DNA from: WM-3-3 sp041660045
Lineage (GTDB): Bacteria > Pseudomonadota > Gammaproteobacteria > Methylococcales > Methylomonadaceae
Length of the DNA stretch: 64,000 nucleotides
Direction of reading: 5' to 3'
Assembly: GCA_041660045.1 (NCBI GenBank)
Contig: JBAZXA010000001.1
Coordinates: forward strand, 558,001-622,000
A program made the position numbers and the translations under genes. Numbering within the stretch: position 1 is the stretch's first letter; every line of letters starts with the position of its first letter. The notes beneath the pieces were generated by a model. It was not told the origin of the DNA. It worked only from the letters and a program-made list of their open reading frames with translations, and ran no database searches. This document shows positions 24,385-33,731 of the stretch, one piece after another.

Positions 24385-25476
24385 TCACTTCACCAATGCT
24401 AATATTTGATTGGCGACATCTTTTAAAGGCTTGACATGATCCACACAACCCAATTTAAACGCCTCTCCAGGCATTCCCCAGACCACGCTTGTTTGTTCAT
24501 CCTGAATAACCGTTTTCGCGCCGGCATCATGCATTTCCTTCATACCAATGGCGCCATCCGCTCCCATGCCGGTTAACATCACACCGATTGCATTAGCACC
24601 TGCACACTGGGCAACGGAACGAAACAATACGTCTACGGCTGGTTTATGACGGTTGACAGGTACACCATCATTAAGTTGTATAACATAACGGCTGCCCTCC
24701 CTAATCAACAACATATGCTTGTCCCCTGGCGCAATGTAGATATGACCTGCTTCTACAAGCTGGCCATGCTCAGGTATACAAGCCCGCATATTTGAGGCCA
24801 TATCCACATGCAACGCAAAAGACCGGCTAAATGCTACTGGCAAATGTTGCGTAATCAAAATCGCAGGAGTATCGGATGGCAAAGATTTAGTAACCGTTTT
24901 TATTGCTTCAGTGCCTCCTGTTGACGCACCGATAGCAATTATTTTTTCTGCTGTTTTAATTGGCCGATTACTGGCATCTGCTTTTAAAATGGCATCGACA
25001 CTGTGTTTTTGACCAGGGTCAAAAGTACTGATTGTCTTAGGTGTTTCTGCTGCGGGTTTTTCAGCGTAATTGATACGTGCTTTTGCCGCCATTTTGACTT
25101 TATTGATTAACTCATCCGCATAATCATTCAAGGTTTTGGTCACATTAACCGTTGGTTTAGGCATATAATCAACAGCACCCAACGCTAGGGCATTTAAAGT
25201 GACTTCAGCATTTTTTTCAGTTAATGTTGAGATCATTACCACAGGCATGGGCCGAAGACGCATTAAATTACGCAGAAAAGTTATCCCGTCCATGCGTGGC
25301 ATTTCAACATCGAGCGTGATTAAATCAGGATTAAGCTGCTTAATTAAATCCCTAGCAATAAAAGGGTCAGCGGCAACTCCAACAACTTCAATATCGGGTG
25401 ATGAATTGAAAATTTCCGTTAACACCTTTCTGATTAATGCCGAATCGTCAACAATCAAAACTCGTATTTTAGCCAT
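24385..25476 (-). CDS. cheB: Chemotaxis protein-glutamate methylesterase/deamidase CheB
   Basis: A 363-residue response regulator-methylesterase that removes methyl groups from receptor glutamates and resets sensitivity. The receiver domain (1-120) has the acidic pair in VDDSALIRK and phospho-acceptor Asp56 (TLDVEMP). The catalytic domain has Ser185 (IGASTGGTE), His211 (TQHLP) and Asp307 (LTGMGADGA). The linker is Ala/Lys-rich. It lies 9 bases after cheD in the leftward operon and is presumably activated by phosphate from CheA. Confidence 0.95.
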   Translation of the reverse strand: MAKIRVLIVDDSALIRKVLTEIFNSSPDIEVVGVAADPFIARDLIKQLNPDLITLDVEMPRMDGITFLRNLMRLRPMPVVMISTLTEKNAEVTLNALALGAVDYMPKPTVNVTKTLNDYADELINKVKMAAKARINYAEKPAAETPKTISTFDPGQKHSVDAILKADASNRPIKTAEKIIAIGASTGGTEAIKTVTKSLPSDTPAILITQHLPVAFSRSFALHVDMASNMRACIPEHGQLVEAGHIYIAPGDKHMLLIREGSRYVIQLNDGVPVNRHKPAVDVLFRSVAQCAGANAIGVMLTGMGADGAIGMKEMHDAGAKTVIQDEQTSVVWGMPGEAFKLGCVDHVKPLKDVANQILALVK

Positions 25477-25485
25477 GAAGATCCT

Positions 25486-26124
25486 TTAAAATAGTTCAAT
25501 GTCACCTTCAACAGGTGCATTTTTGATTGCATTAAAATAGTTAGTTTCCCTTACCGCAATCGTATCATTATGTAAATCTTGTATTTTTTTCATTTTAACC
25601 TTACCGGTTCTAGGAAAATAGATCACTTTTCTAGGATAAATATCGCCCAGGTCTTGGGATAATAAAGGTAAGGCTTCGGTATCTATATATTCCAAAATGA
25701 ATTCAATATTTTTACGGCCAACATCGGATAACGTAGGTACAATTTTCCCACCGCCAAACACTTTGACTTCTAAGTTTTTACGTTTGCCACCATTACTGAG
25801 TATAGTATTGATTAGATGCTCCATCGCAAAATTTCCATAGCGTGTAGCATTACCTACAATAGCCTCATTGCCATTTTTTAATTTGCTGGCACTTGTTTCC
25901 GGCAGCATAAAATGGTTCATGCCACCAATACCGTTTTCCCTATCACGCACGCAAGCCGAGATACACGATCCTAATACGGTGGTGATTAACTCATCTTCTT
26001 TGGTAACGTAATATTCACCAGGCAAAATTTTGGCCGCAATAACATTGTGGTCTTTATCCCAATAACGGTTAACATTTTCAAAACCATCCACCGATGGTTT
26101 TTCATGGGTAATCTTAGCGTTCAT
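25486..26124 (-). CDS. cheD: Chemoreceptor glutamine deamidase CheD
   Basis: A 212-residue CheD that deamidates selected receptor glutamines and in some species binds CheC/CheX. The catalytic Cys54 (TVLGSCISACVRD) and His71 (GGMNHFMLP) are present, with the conserved KVFGGGKIVP element. No CheC or CheX is in the window. It lies between cheR (4 bases) and cheB (9 bases). Confidence 0.94.
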   Translation of the reverse strand: MNAKITHEKPSVDGFENVNRYWDKDHNVIAAKILPGEYYVTKEDELITTVLGSCISACVRDRENGIGGMNHFMLPETSASKLKNGNEAIVGNATRYGNFAMEHLINTILSNGGKRKNLEVKVFGGGKIVPTLSDVGRKNIEFILEYIDTEALPLLSQDLGDIYPRKVIYFPRTGKVKMKKIQDLHNDTIAVRETNYFNAIKNAPVEGDIELF

Positions 26125-26128
26125 CTAG

Positions 26129-26983
26129 TTAATTTAACTTTTTATAGATTGTGTTTCCGACCAACGAAAAATCACTGGTCAATTGATTAAGTGATTCCGA
26201 ATGGCCTATAAATAACCAAGCCTTTGATGCCAATAATTTGGCATAGCGTATCGCTAACATTTCTTTGGTCTCCCTATCAAAATAAATCAAAACATTTCGA
26301 CAAAAGATAAAATCGAATGGGCCTTTCATAGGCCAATCTTTCATTAAATTTAACTGCTTAAAATGCACTAAATTTTGCAATTCTGGCTTTGCCTTTATTC
26401 GCCCATTACCTTTCATAAACCATTGTTTTATACGCTGTTCAGATAACCCTCTAATACGGTCTGAGGTGTAGATTCCAGCGGAAGCCGTCGCTAACACATT
26501 AGTGTCCAAATCCGTCGCTAAAATTTTAATTGACCAGTCGGACGGTACATTCTCTGATAATAAAATTGCTAACGAATAAGGTTCTTCACCTGTAGAACAT
26601 CCCGCGGACCACACCTTTATCTGGCGGCTTTCCCGGTTACGTTTTAGCACTTCAGGGATGACCGTATCCCGCAAATAATCAAAATGATGATTTTCCCTGA
26701 AAAAAGCCGTTAAGTTCGTCGTTACCGCATTAATAAAATGGGTAAACTCCTCATCATGATGGCTATTAAGATACTGGCAATAAGCTTTAAAGTTTTTAAT
26801 GCCTAATACTCTTAGGCGTTTAGAAAGCCTGGAATAAAACATGTCAAACTTACCATCTGGAACTAAGATCCCAGAGTGTTCATTAGAAAGCTTTCTTAAA
26901 TGATTAAAATCTTCAAATGTGAATTCGAATTCACGTGTTTTTTCTAACACTGCCGTTCTCCCGACGCTTTCCTTTGATGGCAA
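26129..26983 (-). CDS. cheR: Chemotaxis methyltransferase CheR
   Basis: A 284-residue S-adenosylmethionine-dependent enzyme that methylates receptor glutamates. The helical N-domain (to about residue 95) is followed by the SAM-binding domain with VWSAGCSTGEEPYSLAI, ILATDLDTNVL and FDFIFCRNVLIYF. No TPR extension. It sits between the STAS gene and cheD in the che operon. The receptor encoded at 27670 ends in a pentapeptide tether that could recruit it. Confidence 0.95.
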   Translation of the reverse strand: MPSKESVGRTAVLEKTREFEFTFEDFNHLRKLSNEHSGILVPDGKFDMFYSRLSKRLRVLGIKNFKAYCQYLNSHHDEEFTHFINAVTTNLTAFFRENHHFDYLRDTVIPEVLKRNRESRQIKVWSAGCSTGEEPYSLAILLSENVPSDWSIKILATDLDTNVLATASAGIYTSDRIRGLSEQRIKQWFMKGNGRIKAKPELQNLVHFKQLNLMKDWPMKGPFDFIFCRNVLIYFDRETKEMLAIRYAKLLASKAWLFIGHSESLNQLTSDFSLVGNTIYKKLN

Positions 26984-26996
26984 CTTAAAATTTTAA

Positions 26997-27581
26997 TTAA
27001 TCTACTAACTCAAAGAATTCTGATAATCCCAATAATTTAACCGACTCTATAAATCGCCCTGACGGTTCTGTCAGTAAAAGAGCCTTGCCTTGTTTTTCTG
27101 TCATTTGTTTTAATGCAACTAACAATTGCAATGTTGAGGCGTCTATAGACGTCACTTCTGCCGCATTAAGTTCAATATAGGGATTAGCATCCAAAGCTTT
27201 TTTTAGCTGCTCATGAAATTCCCTTACATGTTGGATATTTAATACCGCGGGTAAATCAATTAAAGGCGCCACTTCAAGTTCTGTTTCCATTTGACCTAAC
27301 CCGTCTGCATAAGCTTCTATTGTCTGTTCAGTGGATAACTCATTGGAACCAACCTCTGGAAAATCTAATTGATCCATTAGTTCTGCAGTAATTCCATCTT
27401 CATCCTCTATATCATCCAATAAACTAGAAGAGAATTGCTCTAGTGACGATTCTTCATCATCAAAAGCTTCAGCCATAAAGCCTTCACTAAATTCCATATC
27501 ATCAATTTCTGCTGCTTGACCATCTGATAACACTTCGGAAGGTTCAGGTTCTACCGTCAAATTTTTTTTATTTCTAGCCAT
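26997..27581 (-). CDS. STAS-domain protein of chemotaxis operon
   Basis: About 194 residues: a very acidic, probably disordered N-terminal half (to about 95) and a C-terminal STAS domain. The STAS domain has the phosphorylatable-site pattern TSIDASTLQLLVALKQM and ends LGLSEFFELVD. STAS proteins often act as anti-sigma antagonists or signalling switches phosphorylated on Ser/Thr. Its place in the che operon suggests a link between chemotaxis and another output, but the partner is not visible. I prefer ATG 27581 over GTG 27587. Confidence 0.8.
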   Translation of the reverse strand: MARNKKNLTVEPEPSEVLSDGQAAEIDDMEFSEGFMAEAFDDEESSLEQFSSSLLDDIEDEDGITAELMDQLDFPEVGSNELSTEQTIEAYADGLGQMETELEVAPLIDLPAVLNIQHVREFHEQLKKALDANPYIELNAAEVTSIDASTLQLLVALKQMTEKQGKALLLTEPSGRFIESVKLLGLSEFFELVD

Positions 27582-27669
27582 ACTCACCTACTCATTTATC
27601 GGATTGGCTTTTATCTTAAGCATTAAAGAGAGCTAACTTGGGCTATCTTTAGTTAAGCACCTTTAATCG

Positions 27670-29904
27670 TTAAAAATCTTCCCAATCGTTGTCTTCATCG
27701 GCCATGACTTTTGCAGGTTTTTTTACGACTGCTGGTTTATTTATTGCGGGTCTTAAAGTTATCGAAGGTGATTGGATCTCATGTGAAACTCTGCTATTGC
27801 CCGCTGCAATTTTAAAAAATTCCAGCAATTTCGCCATAGTGCTGGTTTGTTCACTCATTGCCATACTCGCAGCAGAAGCTTGTTCTGCTAAAGCTGCATT
27901 TTGTTGGGTAATATCATCGAGTTGCGCAACCGCTTGGTTAACTTGGCCAATCCCAGCTGATTGTTCGGCGCTGGCTGATGCTATTTGCGCGACAATACTG
28001 CCCACTTTTTTAACGCTATCAACAATTTCGTTTAAGGCTACGCCAGTTTCATTAACATAAGCCGTGCCTGCGCGTACTTTTTGGACGCTATTTTGAATTA
28101 ATTCTTTGCTTTGTTTAGCCGCGTTAGCGCTACGTTGTGCCAAATTCCGCACTTCCGTTGCCACCACTGAGAAGCCACGGCCATGCTCACCTGCTCTAGC
28201 TGCTTCGACTGACGCATTTAAGGCTAACAAATTGGTTTGGAAAGCGATTTCATCGATAACACCGATAATTTCTGCGATTTTATTACTACTCTCATTAATT
28301 TCCTGCATAGCATCAACGGCAGAATTGACTACTTCGCCGCCTTTTTCAGCCAGCTGTCTAGCCTGATTAGTTACTTCATTCGCCTGTTTGGCGTTATCGG
28401 CATTTGCTTTTACAGTACTGGTCAACTCTTCCATACTGGCTGCCGTTTGTTCAAGGCTAGCTGCTTGTTGCTCGGCCCGTTGTGAAAGGTTATGGTTACC
28501 ACTTGCTATTTCTTGCGATGAACTTTCTATAAAGTCGGCCGCATCTCTAATTTTAGTAACCATTTCGCTAAACTGATTAACAACCTCATTAATATTGTCC
28601 TTACACTCACCATAAACCCCTTCGTATTCATGCACGATATGCTTGGTCAAATCACCTTTTGACAAATTCTTCATCATGAAATCTATATCGGCAAATATAA
28701 GCTCGAGATTTTGGTTGTTAAACGTTTGTTGGGTAATATCACTAGCGTATTTAACTACTTTATAAGGCTTGCCAGATTTATTAAAAATTGGGTTATAGGT
28801 TGCTTTAAGCCAAATTTCTTTGCCTTGTTTATTGATGCGTTTATATTCACCGGCATCAAATTCACCACGGCTTAATTTTTCCCAAAACTGACGATAGCTT
28901 TGGCTTGCAGCTTCTTTAGGGTCAACAAATAACCTATGATGCTGGCCTTTTATTTCATCAGCAGAGTAGCCCATAGTATCTAGGAATATTTGATTGGCTG
29001 AGATTATGGAGCCATCCAGATTGAACTGTATTACTGCTTGAGATTTTTCTATAGCCGCAATCTGCCCGATATAATCCTGATTTTGCTCAATTATGATCTG
29101 ATCTTTTTGTTCCTTTTCTTTTAAGAAGGCCAAATCCGAAGCAAATTTAACGCCTAAGGTATAGATTGCCCGATAACAATCACCAATTTGATCATTTCTG
29201 TCCAGCACTAACGCACATTTAAAATTATCATTTAAATAACGATAAATAACCCCAATTAAACTTTCGGGGAATTGTGAAAATTGCTTAATCGACGTAAAAC
29301 TTATAACACTACCAATAGCCGCTGAGGCCAACACTAATGCTAAGCCGATAAATTCGTGCAGCATAACTAATTGGTACACCAAATAAATGATTGGTAACAA
29401 AAAACAGACAGCAGCGGCGATGCTTTTTTTCCAAATGGTCACTTCACTTAACCATTTCAGCGTTGCCGCGAAACCGACAGGATGCAAATGCGCTTTTTTG
29501 CTATTAAGCTGTTTATAAAATTCGATGGTCTCTTCAATTACTTCAGGTTTAGCTTTATAGCGCACAGCCAAATATTCTTTAACTTCGCCATTGGTATAAA
29601 TGGGCGTAGCGTTAGCTTCTACCCAAAAATATTCACCATTCTTAGTCTGATTTTTTACCAAACCGCGCCAAGGTTGACCTTTCTTTAAAGTTTGCCAAAA
29701 ATCGTCAAAGACTAAAGCTGGCATATCTGGATGCAAAAGCATGTCTTGGTTTATATCCAATAGCTCGTCACGGCTATAACCGCTAATTTTTACATAGGCA
29801 TCATTTACATAAGTAAAATTACCTTTCAAATCAGTTTTAGTCACTAGAAAAGTCCCTTTTTCTAAGATAACTTCCTTATTAATCAATGGCCTATTCGTTT
29901 TCAT
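27670..29904 (-). CDS. PAS-containing methyl-accepting chemotaxis protein (Aer-like)
   Basis: A 744-residue chemoreceptor. PAS domain 1 (about 15-115; TKTDLKGNFTYVNDAYVKISGYSRDEL, HPDMP) resembles the FAD-binding PAS of Aer. Two adjacent membrane helices lie near 155-200, so sensing is probably cytoplasmic. PAS domain 2 (about 275-390), a HAMP-like linker and the signalling hairpin (tip EIAFQTNLLALNASVEAARAGEHGRGF) follow. The protein ends in DWEDF, a variant of the NWETF pentapeptide that tethers CheR and CheB. It is the only receptor of normal architecture in the operon and likely senses redox or energy state. Confidence 0.92.
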   Translation of the reverse strand: MKTNRPLINKEVILEKGTFLVTKTDLKGNFTYVNDAYVKISGYSRDELLDINQDMLLHPDMPALVFDDFWQTLKKGQPWRGLVKNQTKNGEYFWVEANATPIYTNGEVKEYLAVRYKAKPEVIEETIEFYKQLNSKKAHLHPVGFAATLKWLSEVTIWKKSIAAAVCFLLPIIYLVYQLVMLHEFIGLALVLASAAIGSVISFTSIKQFSQFPESLIGVIYRYLNDNFKCALVLDRNDQIGDCYRAIYTLGVKFASDLAFLKEKEQKDQIIIEQNQDYIGQIAAIEKSQAVIQFNLDGSIISANQIFLDTMGYSADEIKGQHHRLFVDPKEAASQSYRQFWEKLSRGEFDAGEYKRINKQGKEIWLKATYNPIFNKSGKPYKVVKYASDITQQTFNNQNLELIFADIDFMMKNLSKGDLTKHIVHEYEGVYGECKDNINEVVNQFSEMVTKIRDAADFIESSSQEIASGNHNLSQRAEQQAASLEQTAASMEELTSTVKANADNAKQANEVTNQARQLAEKGGEVVNSAVDAMQEINESSNKIAEIIGVIDEIAFQTNLLALNASVEAARAGEHGRGFSVVATEVRNLAQRSANAAKQSKELIQNSVQKVRAGTAYVNETGVALNEIVDSVKKVGSIVAQIASASAEQSAGIGQVNQAVAQLDDITQQNAALAEQASAASMAMSEQTSTMAKLLEFFKIAAGNSRVSHEIQSPSITLRPAINKPAVVKKPAKVMADEDNDWEDF

Positions 29905-30398
29905 TAAATTTCTCCACCTATATCAGCAATGGCCTCAAACTCATCCAATTTAAGCAATTTATCAACGTCCAAAAGCATCACCATATTGTTTTTATGAACG
30001 TAAATTCCACGCATATAGCGTGTATCTATATTCGTGCCTAATTTAGGCGGCGATTTAATATCGTCTGTTTTAATATCTAATACGTCTGAAACAGAATCAG
30101 CGACGATACCCATAACACGGGCATGTTTTCCATCATTAATATATAAGACAATGACAACGGTACTTGGGGAGTATTCAACCGTTTGCATACCAAAACGTTC
30201 CCTTAAATCAATAATAGGTACAATAACCCCTCGTAAATTTAAAGCCCCTTTAATGAATCCTGGTGTGTTCGGCAACACCCGTACACTTTCCCAACCTCGG
30301 ATTTCTTGAACTTTTAATATTTCAAGCCCATAAGCTTCTTCCGCCAACTGGAAGGTTAAGATTTGTTCAATTTGTAGTACGCTTGCAGTTGCAATCAT
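29904..30398 (-). CDS. cheW: Chemotaxis coupling protein CheW (second copy)
   Basis: A 164-residue CheW: one SH3-like coupling domain that links receptors to CheA (LTFQLAEEAYGLEILKVQEIRGW, GALNLRGVIVPIIDLRERFGM). It overlaps the receptor start by one base. It is similar to, but clearly distinct from, the neighbouring CheW at 30441, sharing the end pattern VMLLDVDKLL. Confidence 0.93.
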   Translation of the reverse strand: MIATASVLQIEQILTFQLAEEAYGLEILKVQEIRGWESVRVLPNTPGFIKGALNLRGVIVPIIDLRERFGMQTVEYSPSTVVIVLYINDGKHARVMGIVADSVSDVLDIKTDDIKSPPKLGTNIDTRYMRGIYVHKNNMVMLLDVDKLLKLDEFEAIADIGGEI

Positions 30399-30440
30399 GA
30401 CCTATATTTCCTCATAAAATGACCCACTAATAGCCACTTT

Positions 30441-30953
30441 TTAATTTTCATCGGCTTTTTCTTCGTCTATATCCAACAATTTATCCACATCTAGTAACAT
30501 AACCATGCGGTCGTTGAGCGATACCAAGCCACTAATGAATTCAGTGCTAACTTTTGTGCCAAAATCTGGCGCTTTTTGTATTTTAGTTTTATCCACGTTG
30601 ACAACATCGGATACGGAATCTACGACAACCCCCATAATACGCATTTTGTTGCCTGTACCAGTTTGTAACACCACAACCACAGTTAATGGTGTGTATTCAA
30701 TCCGGCCTAAATTAAAGCGCTCGCGCAGGTCAATAATCGGTACGATTGCCCCCCGTAAATTAACCACGCCTTTTTCATATTCTGGAACGTTAGGAATACG
30801 GGAGACCGGCTCCCAACTCCTAATTTCCTGGACACGAAGTATCGCTACGCCATATTCTTCTTTACCTAAGGCAAAACTTAAAAACTGCACCAGATTGCCC
30901 ATATCCACTTTTTCATCAGTGTTATTGTCATGACTTTCAAATTCTTTTAGCAT
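30441..30953 (-). CDS. cheW: Chemotaxis coupling protein CheW (first copy)
   Basis: A 170-residue CheW with a short polar N-terminal extension (LKEFESHDNNTDEK) before the coupling domain (FLSFALGKEEYGVAILRVQEIRSWEPV, GVVNLRGAIVPIIDLRERF). It lies 13 bases after cheA and 42 before the other cheW. Two adjacent paralogues may set different receptor/kinase stoichiometries. Confidence 0.93.
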   Translation of the reverse strand: MLKEFESHDNNTDEKVDMGNLVQFLSFALGKEEYGVAILRVQEIRSWEPVSRIPNVPEYEKGVVNLRGAIVPIIDLRERFNLGRIEYTPLTVVVVLQTGTGNKMRIMGVVVDSVSDVVNVDKTKIQKAPDFGTKVSTEFISGLVSLNDRMVMLLDVDKLLDIDEEKADEN

Positions 30954-30966
30954 AGGTGTCTTCTAT

Positions 30967-33045
30967 TTATCGATTTGATAACCGCACTAATCCAGGTATA
31001 TCCAAAATTAATGCTACAGAACCATCACCGAGAATGGTTGCACCAGAAATACCTTCAACGCGCCGATAATTGGCTTCTAATGACTTAATGACGACTTGCT
31101 GTTGCCCGCGTAACTCATCAACAAACAGGCCGCACCGCACACCCTGCCCTTCAACAACCACGATAGTGCCTTCTGCCATTTTTGAAGCTTTCACTGATTT
31201 AACATTAAATATTTCATGCATTCTGATGATCGGTAAATATTCACTTCTGAGGCGAAAGGTTTCACCTTTACCGACTATCCGGTTAAGCATTTTTTCGGAG
31301 ATATTGATGGATTCAATAATTGAAACCAAAGGGACTATATAAGTCTCATCGCCAACGGCTACCGACTGGCCATCCAAAATGGCCAAAGTTAAAGGCAAAT
31401 GAATAGCAAAGGTAGTGCCTTTGCCCAACTCAGAGATAATTTCAATATTGCCACCTAAGGCCTGGATATTTTTTCTTACTACATCCATGCCTACGCCACG
31501 ACCTGAAATATCCGTCAATTGTTCGGCCGTTGAAAACCCGGGCATAAAAATCAGTTCATACGCTTGTTTATCGGAAAGATTGGCATTGGCATCAACCAAA
31601 CCTTTTTCTATGGCTTTTTTAACCAACTTATCCCGGTTTAAGCCATGACCATCATCTGTAATTTCAATGACGATATGTCCGCCACGATGATAGGCCTTAA
31701 GTTCAATCAAGCCTGTTTCTGATTTACCAGCGGCGCGCCTGATGTCAGGCATTTCTATACCATGGTCCAAGCTATTCCTGATCAAATGCACCAAAGGGTC
31801 ATTGATCAATTCAACCACAGCCTTATCAACTTCAGTATTTTCGCCAACCAGCTTAAGTTCTATTTTTTTTTCTAATTTAGTACTAATATCATGCACTAAA
31901 CGGGGAAACCGGCTAAATACGAAGCTAATCGGCAACATTCGTATATTCATAACGCTTTGTTGCAATTCGCGGGTATGCCTTTCCAGTTGGCTAAGCCCTG
32001 ACTTTAACTGCCCAAGCTTATTCATCGTAAAATGTTCGCCAATTAGACTTAACATAGACTGGGTAATCACTAATTCACCCACCATATTAATTAAGGTATC
32101 AATTTTTGAAGTATCTACCCGAATTGAACTAGATGGTTTCACACCAGCCACTTTAGATTCTTCGGTTTGCCGTGCAACAGGCTCGCTAGCACTTATAGCG
32201 GCCACTGTAGCCGGTGCTAATTGTGCAAGTACAATTTCAGGTTCTGGAATTTGTTCTGAGGTATCTGGCAATGCTTCTTGCGGTTTAAGTATTTTTAGCA
32301 ATATTTCGCTAAATTCAAGTTCACAATCGCCTTTCACCCAATCAAATATTTCGCTAACTTCTTCCTCTGTAGCGGTACCCAACAGTTTTAAATCCCACGC
32401 GATATGGCATTCTTCAGGATCCAGTTCGTAAAAATCGGGGATGTCATGAATATTGGCCGTCGTCGTCAATTCGCCCAGTTCAGCTAGTTCCCTAAATAAC
32501 CTGACAGGATCATTTCCTGTTTTTAAAATATCTAGATAAGGGGTAAAAGCAATCGACCAACCTTCTGAAATTGTTTCAAATTCTGGTGCTGCGGGTTTAG
32601 CTACCACAGCTGCCTTTACAGGTGCTGGTGCTTGTGTACTTTCAGCAGTTGACGCACTGCCATTTAATTCAATTTCTAAAGCTTTCTTATGCTCTGACAC
32701 ACGGGATTCATCGACAGCACTATCACCTTGAATGGCGGTTACCATTTCCCGTAAACAATCAACCGAACCTAATAAGACATTAACCGCGGATTGGGTGACT
32801 TTCCGACGACCATCACGCATTTCATCCAATAAGGTTTCCATGATATGAGTAAACTCAGACACACTGGTAAAACCAAAAGTACCGCTCCCCCCCTTGATAG
32901 AATGGGCGCCTCTAAAAATGACGTTGATAATTTCAGAATCAATATCGCCCATATCCAAATTTAGCAATCCGGACTCCATTGCTTCCAGCCCTTCGAAGCA
33001 TTCTTCGAAAAAGACTTGATGAAATTGCGCCATATCTATAGACAT
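30967..33045 (-). CDS. cheA: Chemotaxis histidine kinase CheA
   Basis: A 692-residue hybrid of one HPt domain (phospho-acceptor His48 in AHSIKGGSGTF), a long Ala/Pro-rich linker with a second small domain, a dimerisation domain, an ATPase domain and a C-terminal CheW-like domain. The ATPase has the N box NDPLVHLIRNSLDHGIE, G1 DDGHGLN and G2 GRGVGMDVV. It phosphorylates CheY and CheB in response to receptor state. No C-terminal receiver is fused. It is preceded by cheY (48-base gap) and followed by cheW. Confidence 0.95.
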   Translation of the reverse strand: MSIDMAQFHQVFFEECFEGLEAMESGLLNLDMGDIDSEIINVIFRGAHSIKGGSGTFGFTSVSEFTHIMETLLDEMRDGRRKVTQSAVNVLLGSVDCLREMVTAIQGDSAVDESRVSEHKKALEIELNGSASTAESTQAPAPVKAAVVAKPAAPEFETISEGWSIAFTPYLDILKTGNDPVRLFRELAELGELTTTANIHDIPDFYELDPEECHIAWDLKLLGTATEEEVSEIFDWVKGDCELEFSEILLKILKPQEALPDTSEQIPEPEIVLAQLAPATVAAISASEPVARQTEESKVAGVKPSSSIRVDTSKIDTLINMVGELVITQSMLSLIGEHFTMNKLGQLKSGLSQLERHTRELQQSVMNIRMLPISFVFSRFPRLVHDISTKLEKKIELKLVGENTEVDKAVVELINDPLVHLIRNSLDHGIEMPDIRRAAGKSETGLIELKAYHRGGHIVIEITDDGHGLNRDKLVKKAIEKGLVDANANLSDKQAYELIFMPGFSTAEQLTDISGRGVGMDVVRKNIQALGGNIEIISELGKGTTFAIHLPLTLAILDGQSVAVGDETYIVPLVSIIESINISEKMLNRIVGKGETFRLRSEYLPIIRMHEIFNVKSVKASKMAEGTIVVVEGQGVRCGLFVDELRGQQQVVIKSLEANYRRVEGISGATILGDGSVALILDIPGLVRLSNR

Positions 33046-33093
33046 AGACTTATACCTTTGATCGCTGCATTAAAATGGAAAATGGGCAACGGA

Positions 33094-33456
33094 TTAACCC
33101 AATACTTTGGTTAGTGTCTTCAATAATTGATCTGGATTAAATGGTTTCACCATCCATCCCGTAGCGCCAGCATCCTTGCCCGCCTGTTTTTTTTCTATAC
33201 CGGATTCGGTAGTCAACATCAACATGGGTACAAATTTGTAATTAGGCAACTCCCGTAGTTCCTTGATTAAGGTAATGCCGTCTTTATTAGGCATATTCAC
33301 GTCAGTAACAATGCAATCAAATTGTCTTAATTGGGCTTTGTTTAAAGCATCAACGCCATCTTCCGCTTCTTCCACATCGTATCCTGCACCTTTTAAGGTC
33401 AGTGATACCATTTTTCTCATTGATGCTGAATCATCAACTGCAAGAATACTTGCCAT
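33094..33456 (-). CDS. cheY: Single-domain response regulator, CheY-like
   Basis: A 120-residue receiver domain with the acidic pair D8-D9 (AVDDS), phospho-acceptor Asp52 (TDVNMPNKDG), a conserved Thr (LTTES) and Lys (VKPFNPD). It is the first gene of the che operon, with a GGAG ribosome-binding site 8 bases before the ATG. No flagellar or pilus gene is in the window, so whether it acts on a motor, on twitching or on another output is open. Confidence 0.93.
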   Translation of the reverse strand: MASILAVDDSASMRKMVSLTLKGAGYDVEEAEDGVDALNKAQLRQFDCIVTDVNMPNKDGITLIKELRELPNYKFVPMLMLTTESGIEKKQAGKDAGATGWMVKPFNPDQLLKTLTKVLG

Positions 33457-33633
33457 TGTTATCTCCGGTTATTGCTTTGTTAAAACCTTATATAGCTGCA
33501 TAACACAATGCATCCATCACTTTCCAGTAAGTCTAGTCTAAATTTTGCAAGGGTAAAGTTAGGGTAAATAAAAAAAGTAAACCTTTATTTCTTTTTTTTG
33601 TATTATTGGACAATTCTTAAATTAAATTTCAGG

Positions 33634-33672
33634 TAAGCTTTAGCTTTAGCGCTTAAAATAAGGTAAAGCTTA
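33634..33672. other. Inverted repeat between divergent genes
   Basis: TAAGCTTTA (33634-33642) and TAAAGCTTA (33664-33672) form a 9-bp inverted repeat with a 21-base gap. Each arm is preceded by AGG, giving a near-direct repeat AGGTAA as well. It lies in the 275-base region between the che operon and the divergent lipoprotein gene and could be an operator for either. No convincing sigma-28 or sigma-70 boxes were found for cheY. Confidence 0.3.
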
Positions 33673-33731
33673 TTTAATCCAATCTGCTTAGAAAACTCCG
33701 TCAACTATCCCCCAACTAAAACAGGAAAACC

